A DNA stretch of 52,614 nt from Lachnospiraceae bacterium (GCA_014804265.1 JAAVAC010000019.1:1-52614); one strand, 5' to 3'. Positions 35,205-43,899 are shown, numbered from the stretch's first letter. Made by a program: numbers and translations. The notes: generated by a model not told the origin, from the letters alone.

Positions 35205-35504
35205 CTATCCCGTAACCTGCCCCTCTTCCAGCCACTTTCTGTTTTCCGTGCTTGTTCCCCATGCATCTAAAGCAAGCTGATATGTAAGGCCAACCTTAAT
35301 GTCTACTTCCTTGATCTCTTTTCTTAATTCTATCTGCCCTGCTCTTAAAGCGGATACTTGGGATTCTACTTTTTCCAGACGATTGTTCATCTGGTTTAAC
35401 CGGTTGTCCATACCATCCAGACGATTATCCACGCCATCCAGATGATTGTTAATAGGTTCTAATAGTGTAGCAATTGCCTTTAAATCTTCATTTGTTAATG
35501 TCAT
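35205..35504 (-). CDS. Small heptad-repeat coiled-coil protein
   Basis: 99 residues. The centre holds four or five near-identical heptads (NHLDGVD, NRLDGMD, NRLNQMN, NRLEKVE), with Leu and Val/Met at a/d positions and a conserved Asn-Arg, i.e. a short parallel coiled coil, followed by a charged helix and the tail DAWGTSTENRKWLEEGQ. No catalytic motif. Function is unknown; such small proteins are frequent near mobile or decaying DNA in clostridia. The frame opens with ATG ATG; the second (35504) lies 7 nt from GAGGTG and is chosen. Confidence 0.65.
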   Translation of the reverse strand: MTLTNEDLKAIATLLEPINNHLDGVDNRLDGMDNRLNQMNNRLEKVESQVSALRAGQIELRKEIKEVDIKVGLTYQLALDAWGTSTENRKWLEEGQVTG

Positions 35505-35638
35505 CATATCGCACCTCTTTTTGATTGCCTGATTACTTGTTTTCTATATGATATTCCTTATTCGATAAAAAGTCAATACTTTTTTTATATTTCGATATGT
35601 CAATCAGTTAAAAGTATTCAAGCAACAAAATAAGAATC

Positions 35639-35722
35639 CCGCTATGATAATATTCCATTTATATTTATTTCACCAGATGAGTTGAGGATTCCCGATTATG
35701 TGACGGAAATGCTTCAGGTAAA
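35639..35722 (+). pseudogene. Internal fragment of a diverged pyrB copy
   Basis: 84 nt aligning without gaps to pyrB 38208-38291 at about 74 of 84 identical bases (by eye). In the pyrB frame it reads RYDNIPFIFISPDELRIPDY then VTEMLQ, versus [20 protein letters not shown] in the intact gene (residues about 173-200). Six of the ten changes are at third codon positions, so the source copy diverged under selection before being cut down. Similarity stops at 35722, two bases from the end of the glycosyltransferase fragment on the other strand. Confidence 0.85.
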
Positions 35723-35723
35723 A

Positions 35724-35846
35724 TTATATTTCAACTTTGTGCTCGTTTTGTTTTTGTTCAGAAAGCAGGTCTGCAAGATAATGAAATCTACCATTTCCCT
35801 TTTCATTTGGCGCTTGCGTAAAATGGGCAATTATTAAAATATCCAT
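35724..35846 (-). pseudogene. 5' fragment of a glycosyltransferase gene (40 codons)
   Basis: From ATG at 35846, preceded by a good AAAAGGAGAAG, the frame reads MDILIIAHFTQAPNEKGNGR then FHYLADLLSEQ and stops at 35724. That is the start of a GT4-like glycosyltransferase (first Rossmann strand plus the E-K/P-G-N-G-R-F-x-Y motif), truncated after the first 40 residues. The 3' end abuts the pyrB fragment, so it marks a recombination junction. No remaining parts were seen nearby. Confidence 0.75.
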
Positions 35847-35868
35847 TACTACTTCTCCTTTTCTCCAC

Positions 35869-35913
35869 AAAAATTCCGGCATAAGATAATTACCTATCCT
35901 ACACCGGAATTTT
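35869..35913 (-). terminator. Possible terminator after the Rpn-type gene
   Basis: Inverted repeat AAAATTCCGG (35870-35879) and CCGGAATTTT (35904-35913) with a 24-nt loop, 37 nt past the stop of the gene at 35951-36904 on the minus strand. The arms end in a T run. The long loop lowers confidence. Confidence 0.5.
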
Positions 35914-35919
35914 CTATCA
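35903..35919. repeat. 17-bp direct repeat, copy 1
   Basis: ACCGGAATTTTCTATCA, repeated exactly at 37138-37154. The two copies flank the Rpn-type gene. Copy 1 overlaps the putative terminator arm. Confidence 0.6.
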
Positions 35920-35950
35920 CATTTCCCACTTATATTTCTAATTGCACAAC

Positions 35951-36904
35951 TTATACCTGTTGCACAAGCTTCTTCCTCTCCTCCTTCGGCACCTCCAGAA
36001 TATCCATCGCCTGTTCTGCTGTCACATCCAGTTTTGCCACTATCTTTTGTATGGCATCCGATACGGCTCTAGCCCTACCCTGTTCTAATCCCTGTTCCAG
36101 ACCTTCTTCCCATACCAGTTCACTCAGATTGCACATATCCTGCTCACTCCTTTCCCCTTCCACTGACAGCCTGATTCCATAATCTTCTTCAAGCCTGCGC
36201 TTCTTCGTATAGCTGTCATCCTTTGACAAAAGCTCCTCTAACATTCCTATCAGTTTATTTTGCGATTTCCTGACCGGTCCCCTTTTTCTGATGTTGATGA
36301 TGAAGCCCTGCATCAAATCCACATCCGGTCTCCACTCCGGTATGCCATAGCATACCTTTTCATCCAGTCCGATGCTTATGATGGAGTCGCCTCCATCCTT
36401 GGCATCCATGCATATCCAGATGCTGTAAACCTTTTTGATATTATCGTAATCCGAACCTGTAAATTCCGTATTTTTCTGGGAGGACACCAGTCTTGACATA
36501 TAATATACGATGCGGTTTCCAAGATGGTATTTCAGTTTTGACTTGCCAGTGCAATTCTGTGCCTCTATATTGATTAGCATTTTGATGCCTTCGTTTGGGA
36601 TATATGCCGGAAATCTTATATCATAAATGATTTTGCCATCCTGTATGTCGTTATCCTCTGCTGCCACACTCTCCACACATGACTGATAGGACTCCTTTGG
36701 AGCCGTTATGGAAACCGTAGGTTCCCCAATGCACTCCATAATAGCATCAATCTCTTCATGGGCAAATTCCGGCACCGTATATTTTAATATCCTTGCCAGG
36801 ACCTGTGGATCGGCCAACAGACATTTCACACAATCATCATACCGGGCCCTGTTGCTATCCAGCCCGTCAAGCATGCTGGACAGGTACGTCTTCTGCAGTA
36901 TCAT
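35951..36904 (-). CDS. Rpn-type PD-(D/E)XK nuclease / putative transposase
   Basis: 317 residues. The nuclease core is visible as D95 (IIYDIRFPAYIP) and E114-A-Q116 (MLINIEAQN), the D...ExQ form of the PD-(D/E)XK fold seen in recombination-promoting Rpn/PDDEXK_2 proteins. A following KLKYHLGNRIVYYMSRLVSS segment and a C-terminal LEQGLEQGRARAVSDAIQKI stretch are also typical. Rpn proteins nick DNA and promote recombination; many copies lie in decaying regions. The gene appears intact and has its own promoter (37041-37069). It sits in a scar with truncated pyrB, glycosyltransferase and nitroreductase genes. Whether it caused those rearrangements is inference. Confidence 0.85.
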   Translation of the reverse strand: MILQKTYLSSMLDGLDSNRARYDDCVKCLLADPQVLARILKYTVPEFAHEEIDAIMECIGEPTVSITAPKESYQSCVESVAAEDNDIQDGKIIYDIRFPAYIPNEGIKMLINIEAQNCTGKSKLKYHLGNRIVYYMSRLVSSQKNTEFTGSDYDNIKKVYSIWICMDAKDGGDSIISIGLDEKVCYGIPEWRPDVDLMQGFIINIRKRGPVRKSQNKLIGMLEELLSKDDSYTKKRRLEEDYGIRLSVEGERSEQDMCNLSELVWEEGLEQGLEQGRARAVSDAIQKIVAKLDVTAEQAMDILEVPKEERKKLVQQV

Positions 36905-37040
36905 AGATTTCTCCTTTCATCCTGCGGGAGAAATCTGCACGCTGCCTGTTTTCTCTGCTACTTTCTCCCCCTGTATTTATTTTTCATATTGGGGAGTTTT
37001 GTTGAAACAACATAGAAATTTCCCAGATATGTTATTAGTA

Positions 37041-37069
37041 AGCATATCAATGAACCTGTCATTTGTCAA
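37041..37069 (-). promoter_or_regulatory. Sigma-A-type promoter of the Rpn-type gene
   Basis: On the minus strand: TTGACA (37069-37064), 17-nt spacer, TATGCT (37046-37041). The leader to ATG at 36904 would be about 130 nt. Confidence 0.7.
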
Positions 37070-37137
37070 GGATTTTTATGTATTATTTCAAATTTTATAT
37101 TTCGGTATTTTGTTATTTATTGTTTTGAATATCTCAT

Positions 37138-37154
37138 ACCGGAATTTTCTATCA
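37138..37154. repeat. 17-bp direct repeat, copy 2
   Basis: ACCGGAATTTTCTATCA, identical to 35903-35919, about 230 nt upstream of the Rpn-type gene. Confidence 0.6.
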
Positions 37155-37382
37155 ATTTCGATATGCTGGAAAATATTTTGTATTTTTTGCGATGCCCACT
37201 ATGCCGCACAACTGATCATAAACTTCCCGGTTCCATACGCAATACCATGGATTCTCCAATCATCACACTATTTAATTCCTGTAACTTTGAACAGCAACGG
37301 CATTTGTTGAAATATGCCAGTTGTTTCTTGAGTACGAGTCCAAAAAATAAGCTCGATTTTCTCAAAATATTCCATGTCCTCA

Positions 37383-37411
37383 TTGAAAGCTTTCTCGTTC
37401 TATGCTATGAT
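37383..37411 (+). promoter_or_regulatory. Promoter in front of the nitroreductase remnant
   Basis: TTGAAA (37383-37388), 17-nt spacer ending in TGC, TATGAT (37406-37411), i.e. a near-consensus promoter with extended -10. It is 49 nt before the ATG at 37460. Confidence 0.7.
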
Positions 37412-37459
37412 TACTTAGCAGATACATTTCTTATGTATCAGAAAAAGGAGGATAATTTC

Positions 37460-37549
37460 ATGATTGCATCAGATTGTATCAAAGGACGCAGGAGCATCCG
37501 TAAGTTCAAACCAGATTTGGCAGGCCACAACCTGCTTTCTTTCCAATGA
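37460..37549 (+). pseudogene. 5' remnant of a nitroreductase gene (29 codons)
   Basis: MIASDCIKGRRSIRKFKPD is the N-terminus of nitroreductase-family flavoproteins (the R-R-S-I-R-x-F motif binds FMN phosphate), then the frame becomes LAGHNLLSFQ and stops. A strong AAAGGAGG lies before the ATG, a near-consensus promoter at 37383-37411 and a terminator at 37559-37590, so a short transcript encoding a 29-residue peptide is probably still made. The remaining roughly 140 residues of the enzyme are missing. Confidence 0.75.
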
Positions 37550-37558
37550 CATGTTGTG

Positions 37559-37590
37559 AATCGAAGAGATTTATTTCTCTTCGATTTTTT
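37559..37590 (+). terminator. Rho-independent terminator after the nitroreductase remnant
   Basis: ATCGAAGAGA (37560-37569) pairs with TCTCTTCGAT (37576-37585), loop 6 nt, followed by six T. It separates the remnant from pyrB. Confidence 0.88.
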
Positions 37591-37692
37591 ACGGGATAGT
37601 TTAAAACCGCAATTTATTTGGAACATGCTTTTTATATCGAAAGAGATTTTCAATTTTAAATTGTCGTATTAAAGTAAAAGGGAGACAAGATT

Positions 37693-38604
37693 ATGAGACA
37701 TTTAATGAGTCCACTGGATTTTACAGTGGAGGAACTGGACAAGCTTTTTGACTTAGCGGGAGATATCGAAAAGAACCCCGAAAAATATGCAAATAAATGT
37801 GAAGGAAAAAAACTGGCTACCTGCTTTTATGAGCCAAGTACCAGAACAAGGCTCAGCTTTGAGGCAGCCATGTACAATTTAGGCGGTCATGTCATCGGCT
37901 TTTCCGATGCAAACTCCTCCTCTGCCTCTAAAGGAGAAAGCGTATCGGATACCATTCGCATGATTTCCTGTTATGCGGATATATGTGCCATGCGTCATCC
38001 AAAGGAAGGAGCACCAATGGTGGCTTCCACAAAATCCAGGATTCCGGTCATCAACGCCGGAGATGGCGGACACCAGCATCCGACCCAGACACTGACAGAT
38101 CTGCTTACGATCCGCTCTCTGAAAGGACGCTTAAGCAGCTTTACCATCGGCTTATGCGGCGACTTAAAATTCGGCAGGACGGTTCACTCCCTGATCCATG
38201 CCCTGGTCCGCTATGACAATATCCAATTCGTCTTTATTTCACCGGATGAGTTGAAGATTCCCGATTATGTGACGGAAATGCTACAGGAAAAAGGCATTCC
38301 TTATAAAGAAGTCATCCGCCTTGAGGATGTAATGGAAGAACTGGATCTGCTCTACATGACAAGGGTACAAAGAGAGCGTTTCTTTAACGAGGAAGACTAT
38401 GTCAGGTTAAAGGATTTCTATATTCTGAATAAGGAAAAAATGGAGCTTGCAAAGCCGGATATGCTTGTCCTCCACCCTCTTCCAAGAGTAAACGAAATTT
38501 CTATTGAAGTGGACGAAGATGAAAGAGCCGTATATTTCAAACAGGTGCAGTATGGCGTTTATGTACGCATGGCACTGATCTTAACACTGCTCGGACTGGT
38601 ATAA
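37693..38604 (+). CDS. pyrB: Aspartate carbamoyltransferase catalytic chain
   Basis: 303 residues. It carries the carbamoyl-phosphate site [14 protein letters not shown], the [13 protein letters not shown] motif, the aspartate-binding TRVQRERF and the HPLPRVNEI motif. It joins carbamoyl phosphate and aspartate, the first committed pyrimidine step. GGGAG lies 8 nt before the ATG. With pyrI immediately downstream it should form the allosterically regulated PyrB-PyrI dodecamer. No PyrR-type leader or attenuator was recognised upstream; the gene before it is a terminated remnant. Confidence 0.97.
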   Translation: MRHLMSPLDFTVEELDKLFDLAGDIEKNPEKYANKCEGKKLATCFYEPSTRTRLSFEAAMYNLGGHVIGFSDANSSSASKGESVSDTIRMISCYADICAMRHPKEGAPMVASTKSRIPVINAGDGGHQHPTQTLTDLLTIRSLKGRLSSFTIGLCGDLKFGRTVHSLIHALVRYDNIQFVFISPDELKIPDYVTEMLQEKGIPYKEVIRLEDVMEELDLLYMTRVQRERFFNEEDYVRLKDFYILNKEKMELAKPDMLVLHPLPRVNEISIEVDEDERAVYFKQVQYGVYVRMALILTLLGLV

Positions 38605-38662
38605 TCATCCCTGGAGAGGGATAGAAATCAATACTACTATCAAATATGAGGTGAGAAACTGT

Positions 38663-39094
38663 ATGCTGAACGTAGGCAAAATTGAAGAAGGCTTTGTATT
38701 AGACCATATTAAAGCAGGCAAAAGCCTTTCCATCTACCATCATTTACAATTGGATAAATTAGACTGTACGGTAGCCATCATAAAAAATGCGAAAAGCAAA
38801 AAAATGGGCGCCAAGGATATTTTAAAGGTGGAATGCGATATTGATAAACTGAATCTGGATATTTTAGGTTTCATCGACCATAACATTACTGTCAACGTAA
38901 TCAAAGATGGGGAAATCGTAGCAAAAAAGGATTTGGTTCTCCCAAGGGAAATCAAAAATGTCATCAAGTGCAAAAATCCAAGGTGCATCACCTCCATTGA
39001 GCAGGAACTGCCCCACATTTTTGTACTGACTGATTCTAAAAAAGAAATTTATCGTTGTAAATATTGCGAAGAAAAATATGGCGAATGGGAATGA
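38663..39094 (+). CDS. pyrI: Aspartate carbamoyltransferase regulatory chain
   Basis: 143 residues. The N-terminal part (about 1-95) is the nucleotide-binding allosteric domain. The C-terminal zinc domain has four Cys in CKNPRCI and CKYCEEKY spacing (C-x4-C ... C-x2-C), the ligand set that contacts PyrB. ATG at 38663 is preferred over GTG at 38651 because GAGGTG lies 9 nt before it and MLNVGKIEEGFVLDHI matches the family start. It follows pyrB by 58 nt. The stop codon lies inside the loop of its terminator. Confidence 0.95.
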   Translation: MLNVGKIEEGFVLDHIKAGKSLSIYHHLQLDKLDCTVAIIKNAKSKKMGAKDILKVECDIDKLNLDILGFIDHNITVNVIKDGEIVAKKDLVLPREIKNVIKCKNPRCITSIEQELPHIFVLTDSKKEIYRCKYCEEKYGEWE

Positions 39095-39108
39095 CCCATT
39101 CGCCTTTT
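39080..39108 (+). terminator. Terminator overlapping the pyrI stop codon
   Basis: GGCGAATGGG (39080-39089) pairs with CCCATTCGCC (39095-39104), loop AATGA, then TTTT. The 5' arm is within pyrI codons and the TGA stop (39092-39094) sits in the loop. Confidence 0.88.
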
Positions 39109-39143
39109 CATCTGGCTTTCCGATAGAATATGCCTTTTCCATA

Positions 39144-40574
39144 TTATGACCCGAAAGCAGGCAGCATGAACCAGAATTCTACTCCCTGTTCTTTATTGTC
39201 CGCTCCATATTTTCCTCCATGCAGATGAATGACGTTTTGAACAATGTACAGACCGATTCCTGCATGTCCCACAGCTTCCTCTGTAGACTCCTCCATATAA
39301 AAGCTTTTCCATATTTTCCCCATATCCTCCTCCGGAATCCGTTCCCCCTCATTATACACGCTAAAGTAAATACTCTCTTCTACCTTCCTTAAGGAAATCG
39401 CAATGTTGCCCTGACGCCCTGTACGCTCAAAGGCATTCATAATAAAATTGCTCATTGCCTGTTCGATATATTCCCTGTCACCAAGTACATAACAATCTTC
39501 TTCCAGTTTTGTCTGGATAGTCAGTTTTTTCTTTTGCATCAGTGCATCATATTTCATCAGCATATAACTGATTACATCATTCATGGACACCGGTTCTTCT
39601 TTCATCTTCTCCATATGATGCTCCATAACGGAAATATTCAAAAGATTTCCTACCATTTCCGACATCTTTGTTACCTCTTCCAAAATGGATACATAATAGT
39701 ATTCCTTCTCCTTTTCCTCCACATATTGAAGCATTTCAACCTGACTGGATATGACTGCAAGAGGAGTCTTAAGCTCATGGGAAACGTTTGCGATAAAGTC
39801 CTTCCTTGCCTTCTCCATCCGTTCCTTTTGGATATTCTGATTCAAAAGCTGCTTCTGGCTTTCTTCAATCTGCTCTACATAATCCTGCAGCTGCCCGGAC
39901 ATGCAGTTAATGCATTTTGCCAGATGGTTTACCTCCTCATAACTGCCGTTTTCATCCGCCTTCTCCCCAAACTCCCTTTCCGCCAGCCTCTTTGCCACTC
40001 TTGATACATTCTGGATGGGCCTTACAAGATTTCGGGAGAAAAAATACATGATTATGCTTCCTATGGAAAGGGCAATGATAAACATGGCAACCATGAACTT
40101 TTCTGTAAGCCGAAAGCTGCTGTAGACATTTTCTATCTTGTCCCTGATGCATACATAATAAAGAATCCCTTCCTGCCTGACAATACCTAAGAGCTTCAGA
40201 GTCTTGGTTCTTTTACTATTCTTGTTTATAATCTCCGGATTTTCCGAATACTGATCCAGCTTTAATTCAATATTTCTGTGAATCACATGTTCTTCATTGG
40301 ATTTGGTCGTATAAACGGAATTCATGTTTTCATCGGCAATGGTAAAGCTTAAATTCTCTTTTTCATATTCCAGAAACATCCCGATATCTTCTTCGGATAT
40401 GTTCTTAAAATCAGTCTCTTTTACGTCTTCAAATGCCTGTAGTATAATTTCCCCCTTATAGTTATTATAGTAAATAGGTGCAAAGATTCCATAAAGCACA
40501 ATGCTTCCGCCTATTACGATTGCCAGAAACACCCACTCTAACAAAATAAATCTTACACTAATCTTTTTGAACAT
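39144..40574 (-). CDS. Sensor histidine kinase
   Basis: 476 residues: helix at about 8-30, an extracellular sensor domain of about 125 residues, second helix at about 165-190, HAMP (RNLVRPIQNVSRVAKRLAER), a HisKA domain with the phosphoacceptor in FIANVSHELKTPLAVI, and an HATPase domain with NFIMNAFERT (N box), GIGLYIVQNV and the closing FWFMLPA. ATG at 40574 is chosen over an upstream in-frame ATG (40631) because GGAGG lies 8 nt before it. It overlaps the response regulator gene by 17 nt. The signal is unknown; the position after the dlt-like operon suggests envelope sensing. Confidence 0.93.
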   Translation of the reverse strand: MFKKISVRFILLEWVFLAIVIGGSIVLYGIFAPIYYNNYKGEIILQAFEDVKETDFKNISEEDIGMFLEYEKENLSFTIADENMNSVYTTKSNEEHVIHRNIELKLDQYSENPEIINKNSKRTKTLKLLGIVRQEGILYYVCIRDKIENVYSSFRLTEKFMVAMFIIALSIGSIIMYFFSRNLVRPIQNVSRVAKRLAEREFGEKADENGSYEEVNHLAKCINCMSGQLQDYVEQIEESQKQLLNQNIQKERMEKARKDFIANVSHELKTPLAVISSQVEMLQYVEEKEKEYYYVSILEEVTKMSEMVGNLLNISVMEHHMEKMKEEPVSMNDVISYMLMKYDALMQKKKLTIQTKLEEDCYVLGDREYIEQAMSNFIMNAFERTGRQGNIAISLRKVEESIYFSVYNEGERIPEEDMGKIWKSFYMEESTEEAVGHAGIGLYIVQNVIHLHGGKYGADNKEQGVEFWFMLPAFGS

Positions 40575-41247
40575 ATTCGGTTCCTCCAAATACATACCCC
40601 ACACCATAAACAGAACGGATATAGCTGCCATCCTTCATCTTTTTCCGAAGCTGCTTTACCAGTGTATCCACTGTCCTAATATCTCCTGCATAATGATATC
40701 CCCATACCGCATCCAGAATATGATTTCTGCTTAACACCATCCCCTCATTTTCCATGAAAAATAAAAGCAGCTCAAATTCCTTTGGGGTGGTTTCCATATA
40801 TTCCTCTTTCAAATATACCTTCTGTCCCTTTACATCAATACGTACATCCCCGGAAACAAGAAAGTCTCTCTGCTTTCCCGCCCGCTTTAAGACCGCCTCT
40901 ATATGAGCTTTGATAAGGGATAGGCTATAGGGCTTTGTAATATAATCATCCGCTCCATATTCAAATCCCTCTATCTGGTCTTCAATAGATGACTTGGACG
41001 TAAGCATGATGACCGGTACGTTAGAACGCATCCTGATTTCTTTTAACAGATCATATCCGTTTAGAAAAGGAAGCATAATATCTAAAAGCACGATATCGAT
41101 TTCCTGAATATGTCCGGCAAACTGCTTCATGCCTTCCATTCCGTTTTCTGCAGTAAACACTTGATAGTCGTTTAATTCCAAAAAATCAGTCAATGTTTTC
41201 AGAAGCTTCTTCTCATCCTCTACAATCAGCACATTATATTTTTTCAT
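40558..41247 (-). CDS. OmpR-family response regulator
   Basis: 229 residues: receiver domain (1-118) with acidic E10-D11-E12, phosphoacceptor D56 (DIVLLDIMLPFLNG) and MLTSKSS, then a winged-helix DNA-binding domain (about 130-225) with TPKEFELLLFF and RTVDTLVKQLRKKM and the ending VYGVGYVF. It is paired with the overlapping kinase. It begins 47 nt after the SGNH-like gene, so it may be in the same transcript as the dlt-like operon and could regulate it. Confidence 0.94.
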   Translation of the reverse strand: MKKYNVLIVEDEKKLLKTLTDFLELNDYQVFTAENGMEGMKQFAGHIQEIDIVLLDIMLPFLNGYDLLKEIRMRSNVPVIMLTSKSSIEDQIEGFEYGADDYITKPYSLSLIKAHIEAVLKRAGKQRDFLVSGDVRIDVKGQKVYLKEEYMETTPKEFELLLFFMENEGMVLSRNHILDAVWGYHYAGDIRTVDTLVKQLRKKMKDGSYIRSVYGVGYVFGGTEYVQKD

Positions 41248-41294
41248 ACTTCGCTTTTCCTTTTAACCATAGTAAACAAGTCTTCTCCCATTCG

Positions 41295-42326
41295 TCAATA
41301 GGAATTTTCATAATAAGGGCAGATATCTAAAAAATACTCATCTATTGCTTCACCGTTATGGTACTTTTTGTATACTTCCGCAAACAGCTGGCTGAAATAC
41401 ATTCCTCCCGCTCCATTTAAATGTTTTTTGTCATTAAACATATCGTTTGAAAATTCTTCTTTCAGCCTTACATAATAGTTAAAATCCCAAAATACGGTTT
41501 CATATTTGTCTGCCAGCTCCTGAATATAGTCATGAATCACACTGATATCTTTATAACTGTCAATCTGTGCCCCGGTAACAGGAATAAATACTAAAATCAG
41601 TTCTATTTCCCTTTCCCTGCAGTATTCCATAATCTCAATCAATGCCTTTTCGTTTGCATGATCGGCCTGCCATGTACTTTTCCTTTTCGTAATGGCTTCG
41701 TAGCTTTTGCCCAGGTAGACTTCTTCTCCTGCAAGAAATCCCCTTCCACGATAGGTGTTCATGGGAGCCTTATTTTCCTTATAGGCATCCGACAGTTTAT
41801 AAGCCACATTTCCCTTGATCTGTCCTGCATCCAAATATTTATCAACCCTTGTGGAATAAAAAATCATGTCCAGCCATTCCTCGCTTGTGCAGCCACCAGC
41901 CAGATAAGATATTTTTTCCTTTAAGGAAAGCAGCCTGTCATATACCTCTTCTTTCCGCTCAACATATGCTTCTTCTTTCGCAAGAGAACGCTGGGAAACT
42001 CCAATAACCACTCTTTCTATGGGATTTCGTTCTGCCTGATCCTTTAACAATGCCAGTGTTCCATCCACAGGCTGGGAAGCGGTTGCAGCATTAAAGCTGA
42101 AGGTTTCAAGACATTCATCAAAAACATCCGGTGAAAATCCCCGGTAAGCCGTGGATGTCCCAAGAAAAAGCGTATCGATCTTTCCCTGACATTCCTTTAA
42201 TTCTCTGATGGCATATAAGCTGTAACGATTATAAGGCCTGTAAAGAAACTCCACCACTGTTTCAAATAGGAACAGGACCAGTAAAATAAGAATCAGCCTG
42301 ACTGCTATTTTCTTAATATTGCGCAT
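41295..42326 (-). CDS. SGNH/DltD-like membrane-anchored acyl-transfer protein
   Basis: 343 residues with one N-terminal membrane anchor (about 8-26) and an extracytoplasmic SGNH-like domain. Candidate catalytic residues: Ser58 in LFLGTSTAYRG and the D299-x-x-H302 pair in FNDKKHLNGAGG. In dlt systems DltD acts with the MBOAT protein DltB to place the acyl group on the outer polymer. ATG at 42326 is chosen because GGGAGG lies 8 nt before it; the frame extends further to 42365. The start overlaps the MBOAT gene by 14 nt. Confidence 0.8.
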   Translation of the reverse strand: MRNIKKIAVRLILILLVLFLFETVVEFLYRPYNRYSLYAIRELKECQGKIDTLFLGTSTAYRGFSPDVFDECLETFSFNAATASQPVDGTLALLKDQAERNPIERVVIGVSQRSLAKEEAYVERKEEVYDRLLSLKEKISYLAGGCTSEEWLDMIFYSTRVDKYLDAGQIKGNVAYKLSDAYKENKAPMNTYRGRGFLAGEEVYLGKSYEAITKRKSTWQADHANEKALIEIMEYCREREIELILVFIPVTGAQIDSYKDISVIHDYIQELADKYETVFWDFNYYVRLKEEFSNDMFNDKKHLNGAGGMYFSQLFAEVYKKYHNGEAIDEYFLDICPYYENSY

Positions 42327-43899
42327 ATTCAAATCCTCCCGAAAGCCCTGTCCCAAACATGCCAAAGCTTAAAATGGCGCATAAAATGATAACATACAGA
42401 CACCATCTGAATGCAAAAGGCTTTTTTTCCATATATTCCCGGAAAGGTTCCTTTTCCTGTTTTATGCCCACCATCAGAAACAGAATCAGACCAAATAAAA
42501 TGTATGCAAGATAGTTTTTTATTAAGCCCGGAAACCATGCCTGATAGGAAAGCTCTATCCTGAAATCCGTAACGATTTTTTTTAAGATCCTTAAAGAATT
42601 TCCAGTGGAAGATGCCGCCGGAAACACCTTCAATAAACTAATCAGGAGAAATGTGCGCAGCCTTCTGAAAAACTGCCAGAATTTATTTTCCTCCCTGATA
42701 TGCAGCTTTTCCTTCCATATCTGAAACTGTTCCGAAAGACACATGGAGCTTATCATAATAACGCCATTTGCAATGCCCCACAAAATATAGCGCCAGCTTG
42801 CATCATGCCAGAACCCGGTTGCAAACCAGACAAGGAACATGGCATAAACAGATGGCACCAGCTTTGCAATTCTGGCCGGCAGGTATTTTCGTCCAATGCG
42901 GGAAAGCTTTACTGCTGGCGCTGAAAGAGACAGGGGATAAAACAGGTAATCCCGAAACCAGCTGCTTAAGGTAATATGCCATCTTCGCCAATACTCTGCT
43001 AAAGACTGGGAAAAGAAAGGGCGTTTGAAATTTTCCTCCAGCCCAATTCCCAATATCTGGGAATATCCTGATGCTATATCCATATAAGCTGAAAAATCCG
43101 CATAGGCCTGTATGGAAAAATAGATACAGCCTAAAAACAATGTAAATCCACTATGCTGTTCGTAATGTAAAAAAATCTCATCCACAAAGGAATTCATCCG
43201 GTCCGCTATGACTGCCTTTTTAAAAAATCCCCACAGGATTCTCTGGCATCCGAAAGACAGATTCTGCCATGAAAATCTATGCACGCCAAATAGCTGGGGC
43301 GCCAGCTTTGCAAATCTTCCAATGGGTCCCTGGGTAATCTGGGGAAAGTAACTGACAAACAAAGCAGTTTTTAACAGATTTTCTTCTGCTTGCGTTTTTC
43401 CCTTCCACACATCCAGAACATATCCTATGCTCTGTAGGGTGTAATAAGAAATTCCCAATGGAATCAATATATTCAATGCCTTCAGCTCTATGTTGCTTTC
43501 CAAAGTTACTATACGGTTTATATTGAAAATAAAGAAATTGCTGTATTTTACGAATATGAGCAGCCCTATATTTACTGCTATATCAAAAAATACAATCCTG
43601 TTCTTTTCCGATTTTATCCTGGCCTTATACCCGGCCGTCTCCTCCTTTGTCCTTCTTCCCTTTCCCTCTCTCAGCCATTCTTCCTGCTGTTTGTTCTTCC
43701 TGCCAATCATCCGTGCAGAAAAGTGTGTAGTCATCGTAGTAACCAGAATGTAAATAAAGTTATCCGTTCCGGCAAAGAAATAAAACAAATAACTTGCAAC
43801 CAAAAGAACCGCCCATTGATATTTTTTCAGAAAGGGCAGGTAATATACAATTGCGATTCCAAGGAAAAATACCAGAAACGACATGGAATTTATGGTCAT
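42313..43899 (-). CDS. MBOAT-family membrane O-acyltransferase (DltB/AlgI-like)
   Basis: 528 residues, 10-12 membrane helices. The MBOAT core is visible: SLAEYWRRWHITLSSWFRDY with His308, and FATGFWHDASWRYILWG with the catalytic His365. DltB/AlgI proteins move an acyl group from an intracellular thioester carrier through the membrane to an extracellular acceptor. GAGG lies 8 nt before ATG 43899, which is 3 nt after the carrier protein stop. It is longer than the typical 400-residue DltB and closer to the AlgI size. Confidence 0.92.
   Translation of the reverse strand: MTINSMSFLVFFLGIAIVYYLPFLKKYQWAVLLVASYLFYFFAGTDNFIYILVTTMTTHFSARMIGRKNKQQEEWLREGKGRRTKEETAGYKARIKSEKNRIVFFDIAVNIGLLIFVKYSNFFIFNINRIVTLESNIELKALNILIPLGISYYTLQSIGYVLDVWKGKTQAEENLLKTALFVSYFPQITQGPIGRFAKLAPQLFGVHRFSWQNLSFGCQRILWGFFKKAVIADRMNSFVDEIFLHYEQHSGFTLFLGCIYFSIQAYADFSAYMDIASGYSQILGIGLEENFKRPFFSQSLAEYWRRWHITLSSWFRDYLFYPLSLSAPAVKLSRIGRKYLPARIAKLVPSVYAMFLVWFATGFWHDASWRYILWGIANGVIMISSMCLSEQFQIWKEKLHIREENKFWQFFRRLRTFLLISLLKVFPAASSTGNSLRILKKIVTDFRIELSYQAWFPGLIKNYLAYILFGLILFLMVGIKQEKEPFREYMEKKPFAFRWCLYVIILCAILSFGMFGTGLSGGFEYAQY

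Larger units (their letters stand above)
36905..37457. other. Gene-poor stretch upstream of the Rpn-type gene
   Basis: About 550 nt of AT-rich DNA. It holds a minus-strand promoter (37041-37069), the second copy of the 17-bp direct repeat (37138-37154) and a plus-strand promoter (37383-37411). The plus strand has an open frame from 37163 that runs into the nitroreductase remnant, but only its last 29 codons look like a protein family. Nothing else was recognised. Confidence 0.5.

Noticed and set aside
37163-37459. Long open frame continuing upstream of the nitroreductase remnant
   Set aside because: It crosses the promoter and ribosome site of the remnant and shows no recognisable protein features; only codons from 37460 are supported.
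35639-37590. Complete insertion sequence or transposon
   Set aside because: No terminal inverted repeats or DDE transposase; the Rpn-type gene and the 17-bp direct repeats do not define a classical element.
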